Below, piece by piece: positions 1-6,688 of a DNA stretch of 40,847 bases (positions are counted from its first letter, which is position 1; each line of letters begins with the position of its first letter). The notes under the pieces were generated by a model. It was not told the DNA's origin. It saw only the letters and a program-made list of their open reading frames with translations, and ran no database searches. Both the position numbers and the translations under genes were made by a program. Source of the DNA: JBBRXZ01 sp038232415 (GTDB lineage: Bacteria; Patescibacteriota; Saccharimonadia; Saccharimonadales; UBA4665). The stretch covers positions 1 to 40,847 of the forward strand of contig JBBSHY010000006.1 of the NCBI GenBank assembly GCA_038232415.1. The letters run 5' to 3'.

Positions 1-2068
1 CTACTAATTTAACTGTGACTTTATCGCCTTCTTTAACAACATCGCCCGGGTGGTTGACGCGTTCTTCGGACATTTCGCTAACATGTACTAGGCCGTCTTT
101 ACCTGGCATGATCTGCACGAAAGCACCGAAGTCCATAACTGTTACTACCGGAACATCTACGTAAATCTTACCAACTTCCGGTTCAGCCACAATGGATTCT
201 ATCCACTGGCGGGCAGCGTCAATCGACTTCTTGTCCGGACTGGCGATCATAATTGTGCCGTCGTCTTTAATATCGACATCAGCGCCGGTTTCACCGGTAA
301 TCTTCTGGATGGTTTCCCCGCCCTTGCCTATGACTTCACGGATCTTATCAGGGTTAATCTGGATTGATTCCACGCGCGGCGCATACGGGCTCATGGGGTT
401 TGGCTTGGAAATAGTACTCTGCATGTGCTCCAGAATATGGGCCCGGCCGGTACGCCCCTGTTCCAGCGCTTTTTGTAAGACTGCCACGGGCAAACCATGG
501 ACTTTCATATCCATCTGCAGCGCCGTAATGCCTTTAGAAGTACCGGTTACCTTGAAGTCCATGTCGCCGGCAAAGTCTTCGGCATCGGCAATATCACTAA
601 GGATGTAAGGTGTGTCGCCATCGATCATCAGGCCCATAGCGATACCGCTAACAAGAGCTTTGAGCGGCACGCCGGCGTCCAATAGCGCCAGGCAGCTGCT
701 ACAAGTCGCGGCCATTGAAGTCGAACCATTTTGGCTCATGATTTCAGTAACCGAGCGGATCATATAAGGGAATTCGGCTTCGCTGGGAAGTACGGCTGTC
801 AGTGCGCGCTCAGCCAGGTAACCGTGGCCGATTTCACGGCGGCCCGGGCTGCCTAGGCGCCGGACTTCACCAACGGTATAGCCAGGGGCATTGTAATGGT
901 GCAAATAGCGACGTTCTCCTTCTCTTTCCATAGTGTCTACCAGCTGGACATAGCTTAATGGTGCCAGCGTAACAATATTAAGTGCCTGGGTGAGGCCCCG
1001 CGTAAAGATGCTGGAGCCGTGGGCGCGCGGCAGCAGGCCGATTTCACTATTCAATGGCCGGATTTCATCTGTTTTACGGCCGTCTGGACGAATGCCGTCT
1101 TTTACGATTCCTTCGCGCACGTCTTTGTGCAAAGCTGCCTGAAAAGCTTCGTCATATTCACTTTTTACGTTAGCGTGATCTTCTTCACCAAGCTGTTTTG
1201 CGAAAGCCTCATGCATTTCCTCGCGCAGATTCTGGACAAGCACATTACGTTCCGGGTACGGTTTGCGCAAATCTTCGCCCAGTTTTCCTTCAAGCCATTT
1301 ATTAACGGTAGTTTGTACTTCAGCGTCAGGCAAATCGAGCTCATATTCCTGCTTGGTAACACCAACTTTTTCAGCTAATTGTTGCTGGAGTGATATGGCA
1401 GGCTGCATGGCAGTAAAAGCAAACTCTATAGCCTCGGCAACCTGGGCTCCGGTAACTTCGCTAGCGCCAGCCTCCACCATCATTACCCCGTCTTTAGTAC
1501 CGGCTACCACCAGGTCAAGCTGGCCATCGTTCAGCTGCTCAGGCGTGGCAAAAGCTGTGAATTTACCATCAACTATGCCAACCCGCAAGCCGGCCACAGG
1601 TCCGTCAAACGGCGCGCCCGTAAGAGTAAAAGCGGCGCTCAGAGCAATCATGGCGATCATATCCGGCCGGAAATCCGGATCCATGCTCAGTACAGTGGTA
1701 ACACCCTGTACTTCATGCCGGTAGCCTTTTGGCCACAATGGGCGGATCGGACGGTCAATTAGACGGCCGATTAGAATGGCATCGTCGCTCGGCCGGCCTT
1801 CGCGCTTAATGAACCGGCTGCCGCTAACTTTGCCGGCGGCATACATTTTTTCTTCATAATCAACGCTCAAAGGAAAATAGTCCATGCCGCTTATACGATG
1901 CGGGCTGACCATAGCCGTGCCCAGCACGACTGTGTCGCCGTAGCGTGCCAGCACGCTGGCGCTGGTCCGAAACCCAACCCGTCCCACCTCTAAACTTAGC
2001 GGGCGTCCGCAAAGCTCAGTCTCAACTTTAATAATTTCTTTACCTAGAGGGTTAAAGGTTTGTCCCAT
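1..2068 (-). CDS. pnp: Polyribonucleotide nucleotidyltransferase (PNPase), 3' end beyond the window
   Basis: Phosphorolytic 3'-5' exoribonuclease of the RNA degradosome, cytoplasmic. About 689 codons are visible and the frame stays open to the left edge, so the last residues are missing. The N-terminal RNase PH core includes the typical FIKREGRPSDDAILIGRLID stretch. Near the C-terminus there is a KH domain with IREVIGKGGETIQKITGETG and then an S1 domain starting with GKIYVDVPVV and containing DFGAFVQIMPGKDGLVHVSEM. The ATG at 2066-2068 is preceded by a GGAG Shine-Dalgarno about 7 nt away. It lies downstream of rpsO on the same strand, the usual bacterial rpsO-pnp order, 181 nt apart. Identification is firm. 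Confidence 0.97.
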   Translation of the reverse strand, partial: MGQTFNPLGKEIIKVETELCGRPLSLEVGRVGFRTSASVLARYGDTVVLGTAMVSPHRISGMDYFPLSVDYEEKMYAAGKVSGSRFIKREGRPSDDAILIGRLIDRPIRPLWPKGYRHEVQGVTTVLSMDPDFRPDMIAMIALSAAFTLTGAPFDGPVAGLRVGIVDGKFTAFATPEQLNDGQLDLVVAGTKDGVMMVEAGASEVTGAQVAEAIEFAFTAMQPAISLQQQLAEKVGVTKQEYELDLPDAEVQTTVNKWLEGKLGEDLRKPYPERNVLVQNLREEMHEAFAKQLGEEDHANVKSEYDEAFQAALHKDVREGIVKDGIRPDGRKTDEIRPLNSEIGLLPRAHGSSIFTRGLTQALNIVTLAPLSYVQLVDTMEREGERRYLHHYNAPGYTVGEVRRLGSPGRREIGHGYLAERALTAVLPSEAEFPYMIRSVTEIMSQNGSTSMAATCSSCLALLDAGVPLKALVSGIAMGLMIDGDTPYILSDIADAEDFAGDMDFKVTGTSKGITALQMDMKVHGLPVAVLQKALEQGRTGRAHILEHMQSTISKPNPMSPYAPRVESIQINPDKIREVIGKGGETIQKITGETGADVDIKDDGTIMIASPDKKSIDAARQWIESIVAEPEVGKIYVDVPVVTVMDFGAFVQIMPGKDGLVHVSEMSEERVNHPGDVVKEGDKVTVKLV

Positions 2069-2213
2069 ATATCTCCGGCATTCCTTTCTGTCTGGAGGGT
2101 TACCCGGCAGAGTTCAAATATACGGCGCTCCCCTTGTGCGTAATTAGGGTGCTATATATCTGCGGCTCTGACGAGAAATTTATTCACCAGATCATTTAAT
2201 GTGCACAAGCTTA

Positions 2214-2234
2214 GGTTCTCGATAGTTCGAGACC
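2214..2234 (-). other. Hairpin in the rpsO-pnp intergenic region
   Basis: On the transcript strand GGT-CTCGA pairs with TCGAG-ACC around an ACTA loop, with a single bulged base, giving an 8-bp stem. It is not followed by a U-run, so it does not look like an intrinsic terminator. A structured rpsO-pnp spacer is known in other bacteria as an RNase III processing and PNPase autoregulation site. That role here is inference from position only. Confidence 0.4.
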
Positions 2235-2249
2235 CCCTGGCTTAGGCGC

Positions 2250-2516
2250 TTAGCGGCGGATGCCAAGTTTCTTTATAAGATCCAGGTATGCCTGACTGTC
2301 ATGCTTGGCAATATAACGAAGCAAACGGCGACGCTTACCGACCATTTGCAGCAGTCCGCGGCGAGTCATAAAGTCATGTTTATGGACCTTCAGATGCTCC
2401 GTCAACTCTTTAATACGCTCCGTCAAAATAGCGACCTGCGCGCTCGAGCCACCAGTATCATCCTTGTGAACCTGCGCGCTCTTGATAGCCGCAGACCTCT
2501 TTTCCGTTGTTATCAT
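2250..2516 (-). CDS. rpsO: 30S ribosomal protein S15
   Basis: Primary 16S rRNA-binding protein of the small subunit, binding the central domain. The 88-residue length is standard. The protein carries the family landmarks TGGSSAQVAILTERIKELTEHL and, further on, RRGLLQMVGKRRRLLRYIA before the C-terminal LIKKLGIRR. The ATG at 2514-2516 has only a weak Shine-Dalgarno upstream. pnp follows 181 nt downstream on the same strand. Upstream of rpsO the core order is broken by an accessory island (2584-5951) that separates it from truB. Identification is certain. Confidence 0.97.
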   Translation of the reverse strand: MITTEKRSAAIKSAQVHKDDTGGSSAQVAILTERIKELTEHLKVHKHDFMTRRGLLQMVGKRRRLLRYIAKHDSQAYLDLIKKLGIRR

Positions 2517-2583
2517 GTAAGCTAATTCTAACAGATGACACCCCTTAGCGCAAGTTTAACTTTTATAACAAACTTAAGGCGGA

Positions 2584-2613
2584 CCGTAGCTTTGAATGTC
2601 TGGAACTATTATG
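2584..2613 (+). repeat. 30-bp dispersed direct repeat, copy A
   Basis: This is one of three direct copies found only in the accessory island. It shares the 12-nt block AGCTTTGAATGT and then TGGAA with copy C (3874-3903). Hand alignment gives 24 of 30 matches to C and 23 of 30 to copy B. It covers the stop codon of the small ORF at 2609-2800. No terminal inverted repeats or recombinase accompany it. Confidence 0.6.
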
Positions 2614-2800
2614 TCGACTGCTCAGGCCCAGTTTCGTCAATAACTTCTCCCTCAATCACGGGACGCAAAACGCCTGGTAGAACTCGAGTGTCTGCAGGAT
2701 AAAGATCCGCTTCAAGTGAAAAGATAGGAGCTTTAAGGTCGAAACCGCTATCTTGTTCTGTAGCTATTATAATAATTCGCTGTTCAGAAGATTCGAACAT
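2609..2800 (-). CDS. Small hypothetical protein (63 aa)
   Basis: Not recognised. The predicted 63-residue acidic protein has a beta-rich start (RIIIIATEQDSGF) and an acidic C-terminus, with no signal peptide or membrane segment. The bases just before the ATG read AAGTACAATTATT, resembling the sequence before the metallopeptidase gene at 5253, and could be a -10 box of a leaderless transcript. It lies in the island between rpsO and the 104-residue membrane protein, and repeat copy A covers its stop codon. It may be a real small gene or a decayed fragment. Coding status is uncertain. Confidence 0.4.
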   Translation of the reverse strand: MFESSEQRIIIIATEQDSGFDLKAPIFSLEADLYPADTRVLPGVLRPVIEGEVIDETGPEQST

Positions 2801-2897
2801 AATAATTGTACTTTGTCCAATTGGCGGGCATCGGGTCGGACTTCCGAACTACAAGTTATAAGAAATCAGATGCTGCCGACAAGGTAGTGTCTAAATA

Positions 2898-3212
2898 CTA
2901 AAACGTGAAGGCACCGTTTTTAGTTGCAATTACCAGCCATGCTGCAAATACTATATACGCTGCCACGGCCAGCATAACCAATAGTTTAATTATTTTACTA
3001 GCATCTTTCCTTTGCTGAGTATCACCAAATAGCTTTAGTGAAATAAAAGAAACTAACAGGGCTATAAAAAGAGAGGCAGTAAAGTCAGGTAAATGTTTTA
3101 TGTTCGAAAGGTCACCATTATGAATTTTAGTACTTACCAGAATAACTGTCCAAGTCAGCAAAAAAGGTAAAATAATTAAAATGGTTGAGCTTTGTACTCT
3201 TTTCAGTGTCAT
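2898..3212 (-). CDS. Small membrane protein, three predicted TM helices
   Basis: Not assigned to a family. The 104 residues contain hydrophobic segments at about 9-27, 46-63 and 76-97, so this is probably an inner-membrane protein with three helices. A charged loop (GDTQQRKDASK) lies between helices two and three. The sequence 12-30 nt upstream is AT-rich (TATATGATATATTGAAT) and can supply a -10 box. There is no clear Shine-Dalgarno. It sits between the first RelE-type toxin and the 63-residue ORF on the same strand. Function unknown. Confidence 0.6.
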   Translation of the reverse strand: MTLKRVQSSTILIILPFLLTWTVILVSTKIHNGDLSNIKHLPDFTASLFIALLVSFISLKLFGDTQQRKDASKIIKLLVMLAVAAYIVFAAWLVIATKNGAFTF

Positions 3213-3252
3213 CTTAGATTCAATATATCATATACTGCTTATAATTGGCGGG

Positions 3253-3282
3253 CCGCAGCTACAAGTGTCTGGAATTATTTTG
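3253..3282 (+). repeat. 30-bp dispersed direct repeat, copy B
   Basis: Second copy of the island repeat, matching copies A and C at 23 of 30 positions each by hand alignment. It shares GCAGCT, then GTCTGGAA or GTGTGGAA, and a terminal TTG. It ends directly against the stop codon of the toxin gene at 3283. On the transcript strand TACAAGT before the repeat can pair with ACTTGTA inside it, around an 18-nt loop. Confidence 0.6.
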
Positions 3283-3540
3283 CTACTTGTACAACTGACT
3301 ATGCGTACCACAGGCCACAAATACAGCCTCACCATTAACAAGCTTGTAGTGTGCCCGCCAGTCACCACCAAATGAGATAGATCGGTATCCCGTCCACTCA
3401 CCAGTCAAAGAGTGATTATATAAATCGGGGTGCATAGGATCAGTGATAAAAAGTCTAAACGTTTGTTTTAAGCGGTCACGCTGGGCTTTCTTTAACTTAC
3501 GGTAATCTTTCTCAAAAGATTTGTGACGCCGCAGTTGCAT
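3283..3540 (-). CDS. Type II toxin, RelE/YafQ-like mRNA interferase
   Basis: Predicted ribosome-dependent endoribonuclease toxin. The 85 residues fit the RelE/ParE fold: a basic N-terminal helix pair (HKSFEKDYRKLKKAQRDRLKQ), a HSLTGEW turn, the beta strands YRSISFGGDWRAHYKL, and the C-terminal GTHSQLYK with the His typical of the YafQ/RelE active site. Its antitoxin gene ends 3 nt upstream (3544), the normal antitoxin-first order. The second toxin of the window (5386-5655) ends with the similar GTHAQMYE but is otherwise divergent, so the two pairs are not a recent duplication. The toxin activity is inferred from family resemblance. Confidence 0.85.
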   Translation of the reverse strand: MQLRRHKSFEKDYRKLKKAQRDRLKQTFRLFITDPMHPDLYNHSLTGEWTGYRSISFGGDWRAHYKLVNGEAVFVACGTHSQLYK

Positions 3541-3543
3541 GGC

Positions 3544-3825
3544 TCATGCCTTTTTATCAAGGTCGTTGAAGAAATCGTCTACATTACTGTAGGCCTTTGA
3601 TACATTGCGACCTGCTTTGAGGTCTGCCTCGGCCTTACGCATAATTTTTTCCAAGTAAGGCGTTGGCTCAAGCGTAGAAGTTAATACCACCCGGCCTTCG
3701 CGCACTGCCTGTAAGGTTACTGCCGTTATAAAGGCACTCGTAGACAGACCAAGCGAGGCAGCAAAGCTGGCTATTGCTTTCTTGGTTGTGTTGTCAGTTC
3801 TGATGGTTAAGGTTGCGTCACTCAT
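3544..3825 (-). CDS. Type II antitoxin, RelB/DinJ-like ribbon-helix-helix
   Basis: Predicted DNA-binding antitoxin that neutralises the toxin encoded just downstream. The 93-residue protein starts with the RHH signature TLTIRTDNTTKKAIASFAAS followed by LGLSTSAFITAVTLQAVREG, typical of RelB/DinJ. Its C-terminal half (about 55-93) is charged and probably wraps the toxin. The promoter and paired ACAATGTA boxes lie immediately upstream, consistent with autorepression. The -10 box ends 10 nt before the ATG, so the leader would be only a few nucleotides long. Confidence 0.85.
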   Translation of the reverse strand: MSDATLTIRTDNTTKKAIASFAASLGLSTSAFITAVTLQAVREGRVVLTSTLEPTPYLEKIMRKAEADLKAGRNVSKAYSNVDDFFNDLDKKA

Positions 3826-3832
3826 AGTGTGT

Positions 3833-3865
3833 TACATTGTAGTGCAAATGATAGTACATTGTCAA
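3833..3865 (-). promoter_or_regulatory. Promoter and operator of the first RelBE-type module
   Basis: On the minus strand a perfect -35 TTGACA (3860-3865) is followed by an 18-nt spacer and -10 TACAAT (3836-3841), 10 nt before the antitoxin ATG. Two TACATTGT boxes (plus strand, 3833 and 3855) start 22 bp apart, two helical turns, and the first is the palindrome TACATTGTA. This suits cooperative binding by RHH dimers. Regulation is inferred. Confidence 0.65.
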
Positions 3866-3873
3866 TAGGAAAA

Positions 3874-3903
3874 CTGCAGCTTTGAATGTGTGGAATTACT
3901 TTG
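3874..3903 (+). repeat. 30-bp dispersed direct repeat, copy C
   Basis: Third island copy, matching A at 24 of 30 and B at 23 of 30 positions. It lies 42 nt beyond the stop of the metallopeptidase gene and just upstream of the promoter of the first toxin-antitoxin pair. All three copies have the same orientation and lie at or shortly after gene 3' ends. Confidence 0.6.
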
Positions 3904-3945
3904 CTAACTTGCAAATCACCACTTATCAACAAAAAACTTAAAGAA

Positions 3946-5253
3946 TTAATCTTTGGCTTGGTGCATTGATTGCATAAACTCAATGCCAGCCTCAACACCT
4001 TTTTCCTCGACAACTTTGTCGACCTTCAACAAGAAGCCTGGCTCATACATAGCGTTCACAACTTTGTACAACTTTTTCCAAGCAGGGATTTTGACCGTTG
4101 CGTCAGGCTCGTAATCTTCAAAATATGCATTAATTAGGAGCCGCTTGGGAACTATTTGCTTACCACTACGCAGAACTAGACCCTTGAGTTTCCTTTCACC
4201 GGCATATACACCTGAGCTACTGCCTGACATTTCATTTGCTAGCTCGGTGGTAATGGCTTCATCAAGCCAAGCAAACCTTCTTGTGTCGCCTACATCAAAT
4301 CTCAAACCCGCTCTTTGCACATCAAGTGTATTAATAGCACTGTAGTACTTTGGGTCATACAAAGCAGTTCGGCCACTAATAGCGTGTAGGCGTTCATGGA
4401 AATAAGTATTGCGCTCATCTTCAATGTCGTGCCCCACAACAACGTAAGTATGTGTTGAGGATGGATCAAAATCTCCCGATATTGTGGACGCTTTTCTAGT
4501 AACTTGATCTAGCGGTGAAATTCGAACCTGCTCCAACCGCTTGATAGCTTTATCGCGAGACAACGGAATTCTACTCGTTGATACGTACAGATTAAGCTTT
4601 TCGCGAAATTGGCGTTCGTATTCAACAAACCTCTCTGACATTTTCTGAGCTTCTGCTTCGTAAGTTTTAGTGTGTCGTTCCATAAAATCGTAAAACTCTG
4701 AAACTGAAAGATCTTCTATAATCCTGGAACAGTTTTCAACTTGTTCAGGAACATCTTGTTCGTATTGCCACATATACAAACCTTGCACTACTAATTCCTT
4801 AGCAATAGCGTGTTTTACCCATAGATCAATGTCTTCATCTTTTAACAGATCTAGCCAGTCTTTTCTAGAGGTTTCGATGTCTTCAGATTTTTCATCTATG
4901 GCTTGCATCCTCCTTTCGGGCTGACGGGCTATGCTATCAACAATGCTTGTGTCTAGCTTGCGATAACCAGTCCGGCCATTCAACTCTTCACGCACTTCTC
5001 TCCTGTTTCTATCGTACAGCTCTGAGTCAGGACTAATATGTTGTTTTCTCTCTGGTATCAGGTCTCTCCTGTCCCAAAAGACCCAGTTTGGATCTGTTGA
5101 GCCAGTTGTGTTACTCGCTAACTCGCCGACGTATTGAGTTAGCCGTTCAGCAAGTTCAGCATGTCCGGCTTCCATTGCCCCTTTTGCTAACGAACTATAA
5201 CGCCCACTTTCGGTAGGAGGAGCCTTTGGATGTGCGTCACCTGGATTAGGCAT
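3946..5253 (-). CDS. Putative zinc metallopeptidase with HExxH motif (435 aa)
   Basis: No named family is recognised. Residues 286-290 read HERLH, an HExxH zinc-binding and catalytic motif, in the context NTYFHERLHAISGR. About 42 residues later WLDEAITTELANEM (329-342) offers a candidate third ligand, Glu332, as in gluzincins with an LDE-A helix. The N-terminal 230 residues are strongly charged and probably helical (for example EAEAQKMSERFVEYERQFRE), with Trp-rich stretches. There is no signal peptide or membrane helix, so the protein is probably cytoplasmic unless exported another way. It stands alone between the two RelBE-type pairs in the island. The ATG is preceded by AAGTACAATT with no Shine-Dalgarno. 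Peptidase activity is inferred from the motif. Confidence 0.7.
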   Translation of the reverse strand: MPNPGDAHPKAPPTESGRYSSLAKGAMEAGHAELAERLTQYVGELASNTTGSTDPNWVFWDRRDLIPERKQHISPDSELYDRNRREVREELNGRTGYRKLDTSIVDSIARQPERRMQAIDEKSEDIETSRKDWLDLLKDEDIDLWVKHAIAKELVVQGLYMWQYEQDVPEQVENCSRIIEDLSVSEFYDFMERHTKTYEAEAQKMSERFVEYERQFREKLNLYVSTSRIPLSRDKAIKRLEQVRISPLDQVTRKASTISGDFDPSSTHTYVVVGHDIEDERNTYFHERLHAISGRTALYDPKYYSAINTLDVQRAGLRFDVGDTRRFAWLDEAITTELANEMSGSSSGVYAGERKLKGLVLRSGKQIVPKRLLINAYFEDYEPDATVKIPAWKKLYKVVNAMYEPGFLLKVDKVVEEKGVEAGIEFMQSMHQAKD

Positions 5254-5385
5254 AATTGTACTTACTTTTTTGTTATTTTAGTCTAATAATAAAATAGCAC
5301 AAGATTGTTAAAATGTCAATCTAAGGTGCTGGTACACAAGTTGTCACTAATTATTTTAGAGTGGAGACCCGGATTTACTCACTCT

Positions 5386-5655
5386 CTATTCATACATCTG
5401 CGCGTGGGTGCCGATGTCAAGGAAGATGATGGCCTCATCTGTTTCTTCGTAAATGACACGGATGTTACCTGTGATAGAGAAGGCTCGTTTGCCAATCATG
5501 TTACCGGTTAAAGAGTGGTCGTCTAGCGGCCGTCCCCGTTCGCCAGCTGCAAATAAAACGTACCTTTGAGCGTACGTCTGCTTCAATTTAGGCTTTGGAG
5601 CGATTCGCTTGGCGTAATGTTTGTCAAACTTGCGATGAAACCTTACAGGCTTCAT
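5386..5655 (-). CDS. Type II toxin, RelE/YafQ-like (second module)
   Basis: Predicted mRNA interferase of the RelE/ParE fold with 89 residues. It has a basic N-terminus (FHRKFDKHYAKRIAPKPKLK), the conserved turn DDHSLTGNM, strands FSITGNIRVIYEE and the C-terminal FLDIGTHAQMYE with the family His. Its start overlaps the antitoxin stop by 4 nt (5652-5655), giving translational coupling. About 25-60 nt past the stop is an AT-rich stretch weakly resembling the island repeats. It is divergent from the toxin at 3283-3540. Confidence 0.85.
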   Translation of the reverse strand: MKPVRFHRKFDKHYAKRIAPKPKLKQTYAQRYVLFAAGERGRPLDDHSLTGNMIGKRAFSITGNIRVIYEETDEAIIFLDIGTHAQMYE

Positions 5656-5951
5656 AGATTATCAAGATGCGCCATAGCTTCTTCGGCTGTGTAGAACGGT
5701 TCAGATACGTTAATCCCTCGCTTTGCCTCTTCGGCTGCTGTATTAAGTCGTTTGGCGGCTGCCGGGCTTGGCTGGCCCCAATCGTCTTCACCAAGGTCAA
5801 CTTTTCGGCCGTCGGCTACGGACTTGGCTATAAAACGGATGTAGGCCTGAGCGGAGTCAAAGCCCATTTTGGTGGCGTACTCTTCAAGAGCATCACGGGC
5901 GTCCCGCGACATAGGTACCTGCAATTTAACTTGAGAGACAGGGTTATTCAT
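5652..5951 (-). CDS. Type II antitoxin, RelB/DinJ-like (second module)
   Basis: Predicted ribbon-helix-helix antitoxin of 99 residues. The N-terminal KLQVPMSRDARDALEEYATK and MGFDSAQAYIRFIAKSVADG match the DNA-binding half, and the acidic C-terminal half (about 55-99, ending AEEAMAHLDNL) would bind the toxin. The gene begins 29 nt past the truB stop, and its promoter -35 box overlaps that spacer. The stop overlaps the toxin start (ATGA-type overlap). A pair of GGTAT boxes 11 bp apart lies between -35 and -10. Confidence 0.85.
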   Translation of the reverse strand: MNNPVSQVKLQVPMSRDARDALEEYATKMGFDSAQAYIRFIAKSVADGRKVDLGEDDWGQPSPAAAKRLNTAAEEAKRGINVSEPFYTAEEAMAHLDNL

Positions 5952-5960
5952 AATACTAAA

Positions 5961-5989
5961 ATGGTATCAAACCGGTATAATTATGTCAA
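5961..5989 (-). promoter_or_regulatory. Promoter and operator of the second RelBE-type module
   Basis: Minus-strand -35 TTGACA (5984-5989) and -10 TACCAT (5961-5966) are 17 nt apart. The -10 ends 9 nt before the ATG. Two GGTAT boxes (plus strand 5963 and 5974) start 11 bp apart with a palindromic ACCGGT between them, a spacing suited to RHH dimers on one helix face. The promoter starts directly after the truB stop codon. Confidence 0.65.
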
Positions 5990-6676
5990 GAGTAGATGAT
6001 TTTGTTTAATCAGCTCAGCAGTCAGAGTTTTGACCTCAACAGCGTCAACCAAGCTGAACCCGCCGACTTTGGTGCGGCGGAGGGCGGTCGTATAAGCACC
6101 GGTATCGAGGATCTGACCGAGGTCCGTAACTAAGGTGCGTATGTAGGTGCCGGAGGAGACGTCGGCCACTAATTTGACTTCCGGATAGGTGTAATTAATT
6201 ATATCCAATCTGTTAATTGTGACTGTACGGGGCTCCATGATTACTTCTTTGCCTGCCCTGGCTAGTTTATAGGCCCTTTGGCCGCCAATCTTGATAGCGG
6301 AATAGGCTGGAGGCACCTGCTCTATTTGACCACTTAGCTGCTTTACAGCCTCTTGGAGGGCCTCCAGAGTTGGAGCAGTATTGGATACGGCTGTAATTTC
6401 ACCTTCCGGATCGCCCGTGGAGCTGGTTTCGCCTAATTTCATTGTGACTTCATAGGTTTTATCCAATTTACTGAACTCGCCTGCCCGACGAGTGTATTCT
6501 TTGCCGATTAACAACACCAATAGACCCGTAGCAAAGGGATCAAGCGTACCGGTGTGGCCGACTTTAACCATTTTAGGCTTCTTTCCTTCGGCGTTAGCAA
6601 TGAGACGGCGTACGTAATTTACGGCGTCGAAGCTGGTCCAGCCGGCTGGTTTATCAACTAACAGCATGCCCTGCAT
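5981..6676 (-). CDS. truB: tRNA pseudouridine(55) synthase TruB
   Basis: Converts U55 to pseudouridine in the T-loop of tRNAs. The 231 residues carry the N-terminal LLVDKPAGWTSFDAV and the catalytic motif GHTGTLDPFATGLLV, with Asp46 as the expected nucleophile. Later family blocks are YSAIKIGGQRAYKLARAG and SSGTYIRTLVTDLG. Length is short because the C-terminal PUA-like extension is minimal. It follows the DHH-domain gene by 12 nt on the same strand, resembling the truB-nrnA pairing of many bacteria. The second toxin-antitoxin pair lies directly downstream. Confidence 0.96.
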   Translation of the reverse strand: MQGMLLVDKPAGWTSFDAVNYVRRLIANAEGKKPKMVKVGHTGTLDPFATGLLVLLIGKEYTRRAGEFSKLDKTYEVTMKLGETSSTGDPEGEITAVSNTAPTLEALQEAVKQLSGQIEQVPPAYSAIKIGGQRAYKLARAGKEVIMEPRTVTINRLDIINYTYPEVKLVADVSSGTYIRTLVTDLGQILDTGAYTTALRRTKVGGFSLVDAVEVKTLTAELIKQNHLLLT

Positions 6677-6688
6677 AGTCTTATAAGA

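Noticed and set aside
192..1724. Plus-strand ORFs of 119-153 codons opposite pnp
   Set aside because: They are antisense to a clear PNPase frame with KH and S1 domains and have no recognisable protein features.
2214..2234. tRNA-like T-arm (TCTCGAACTATCGAGA)
   Set aside because: The loop is 4 nt, not 7, and no acceptor, D or anticodon arms flank it; it is a simple hairpin.
2584..3903. Integron attC sites as an explanation of the 30-bp repeats
   Set aside because: No integron integrase is in the window, no clear GTTRRRY core was found, and the copies do not form the long imperfect stem expected of attC. Kept only as an analogy.
3283..5951. The two RelBE-type modules as a recent duplication
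   Set aside because: Toxins and antitoxins share only fold-level motifs such as HSLTG and GTH-Q-Y. Sequences and operators differ, so they are independent acquisitions or old paralogs.
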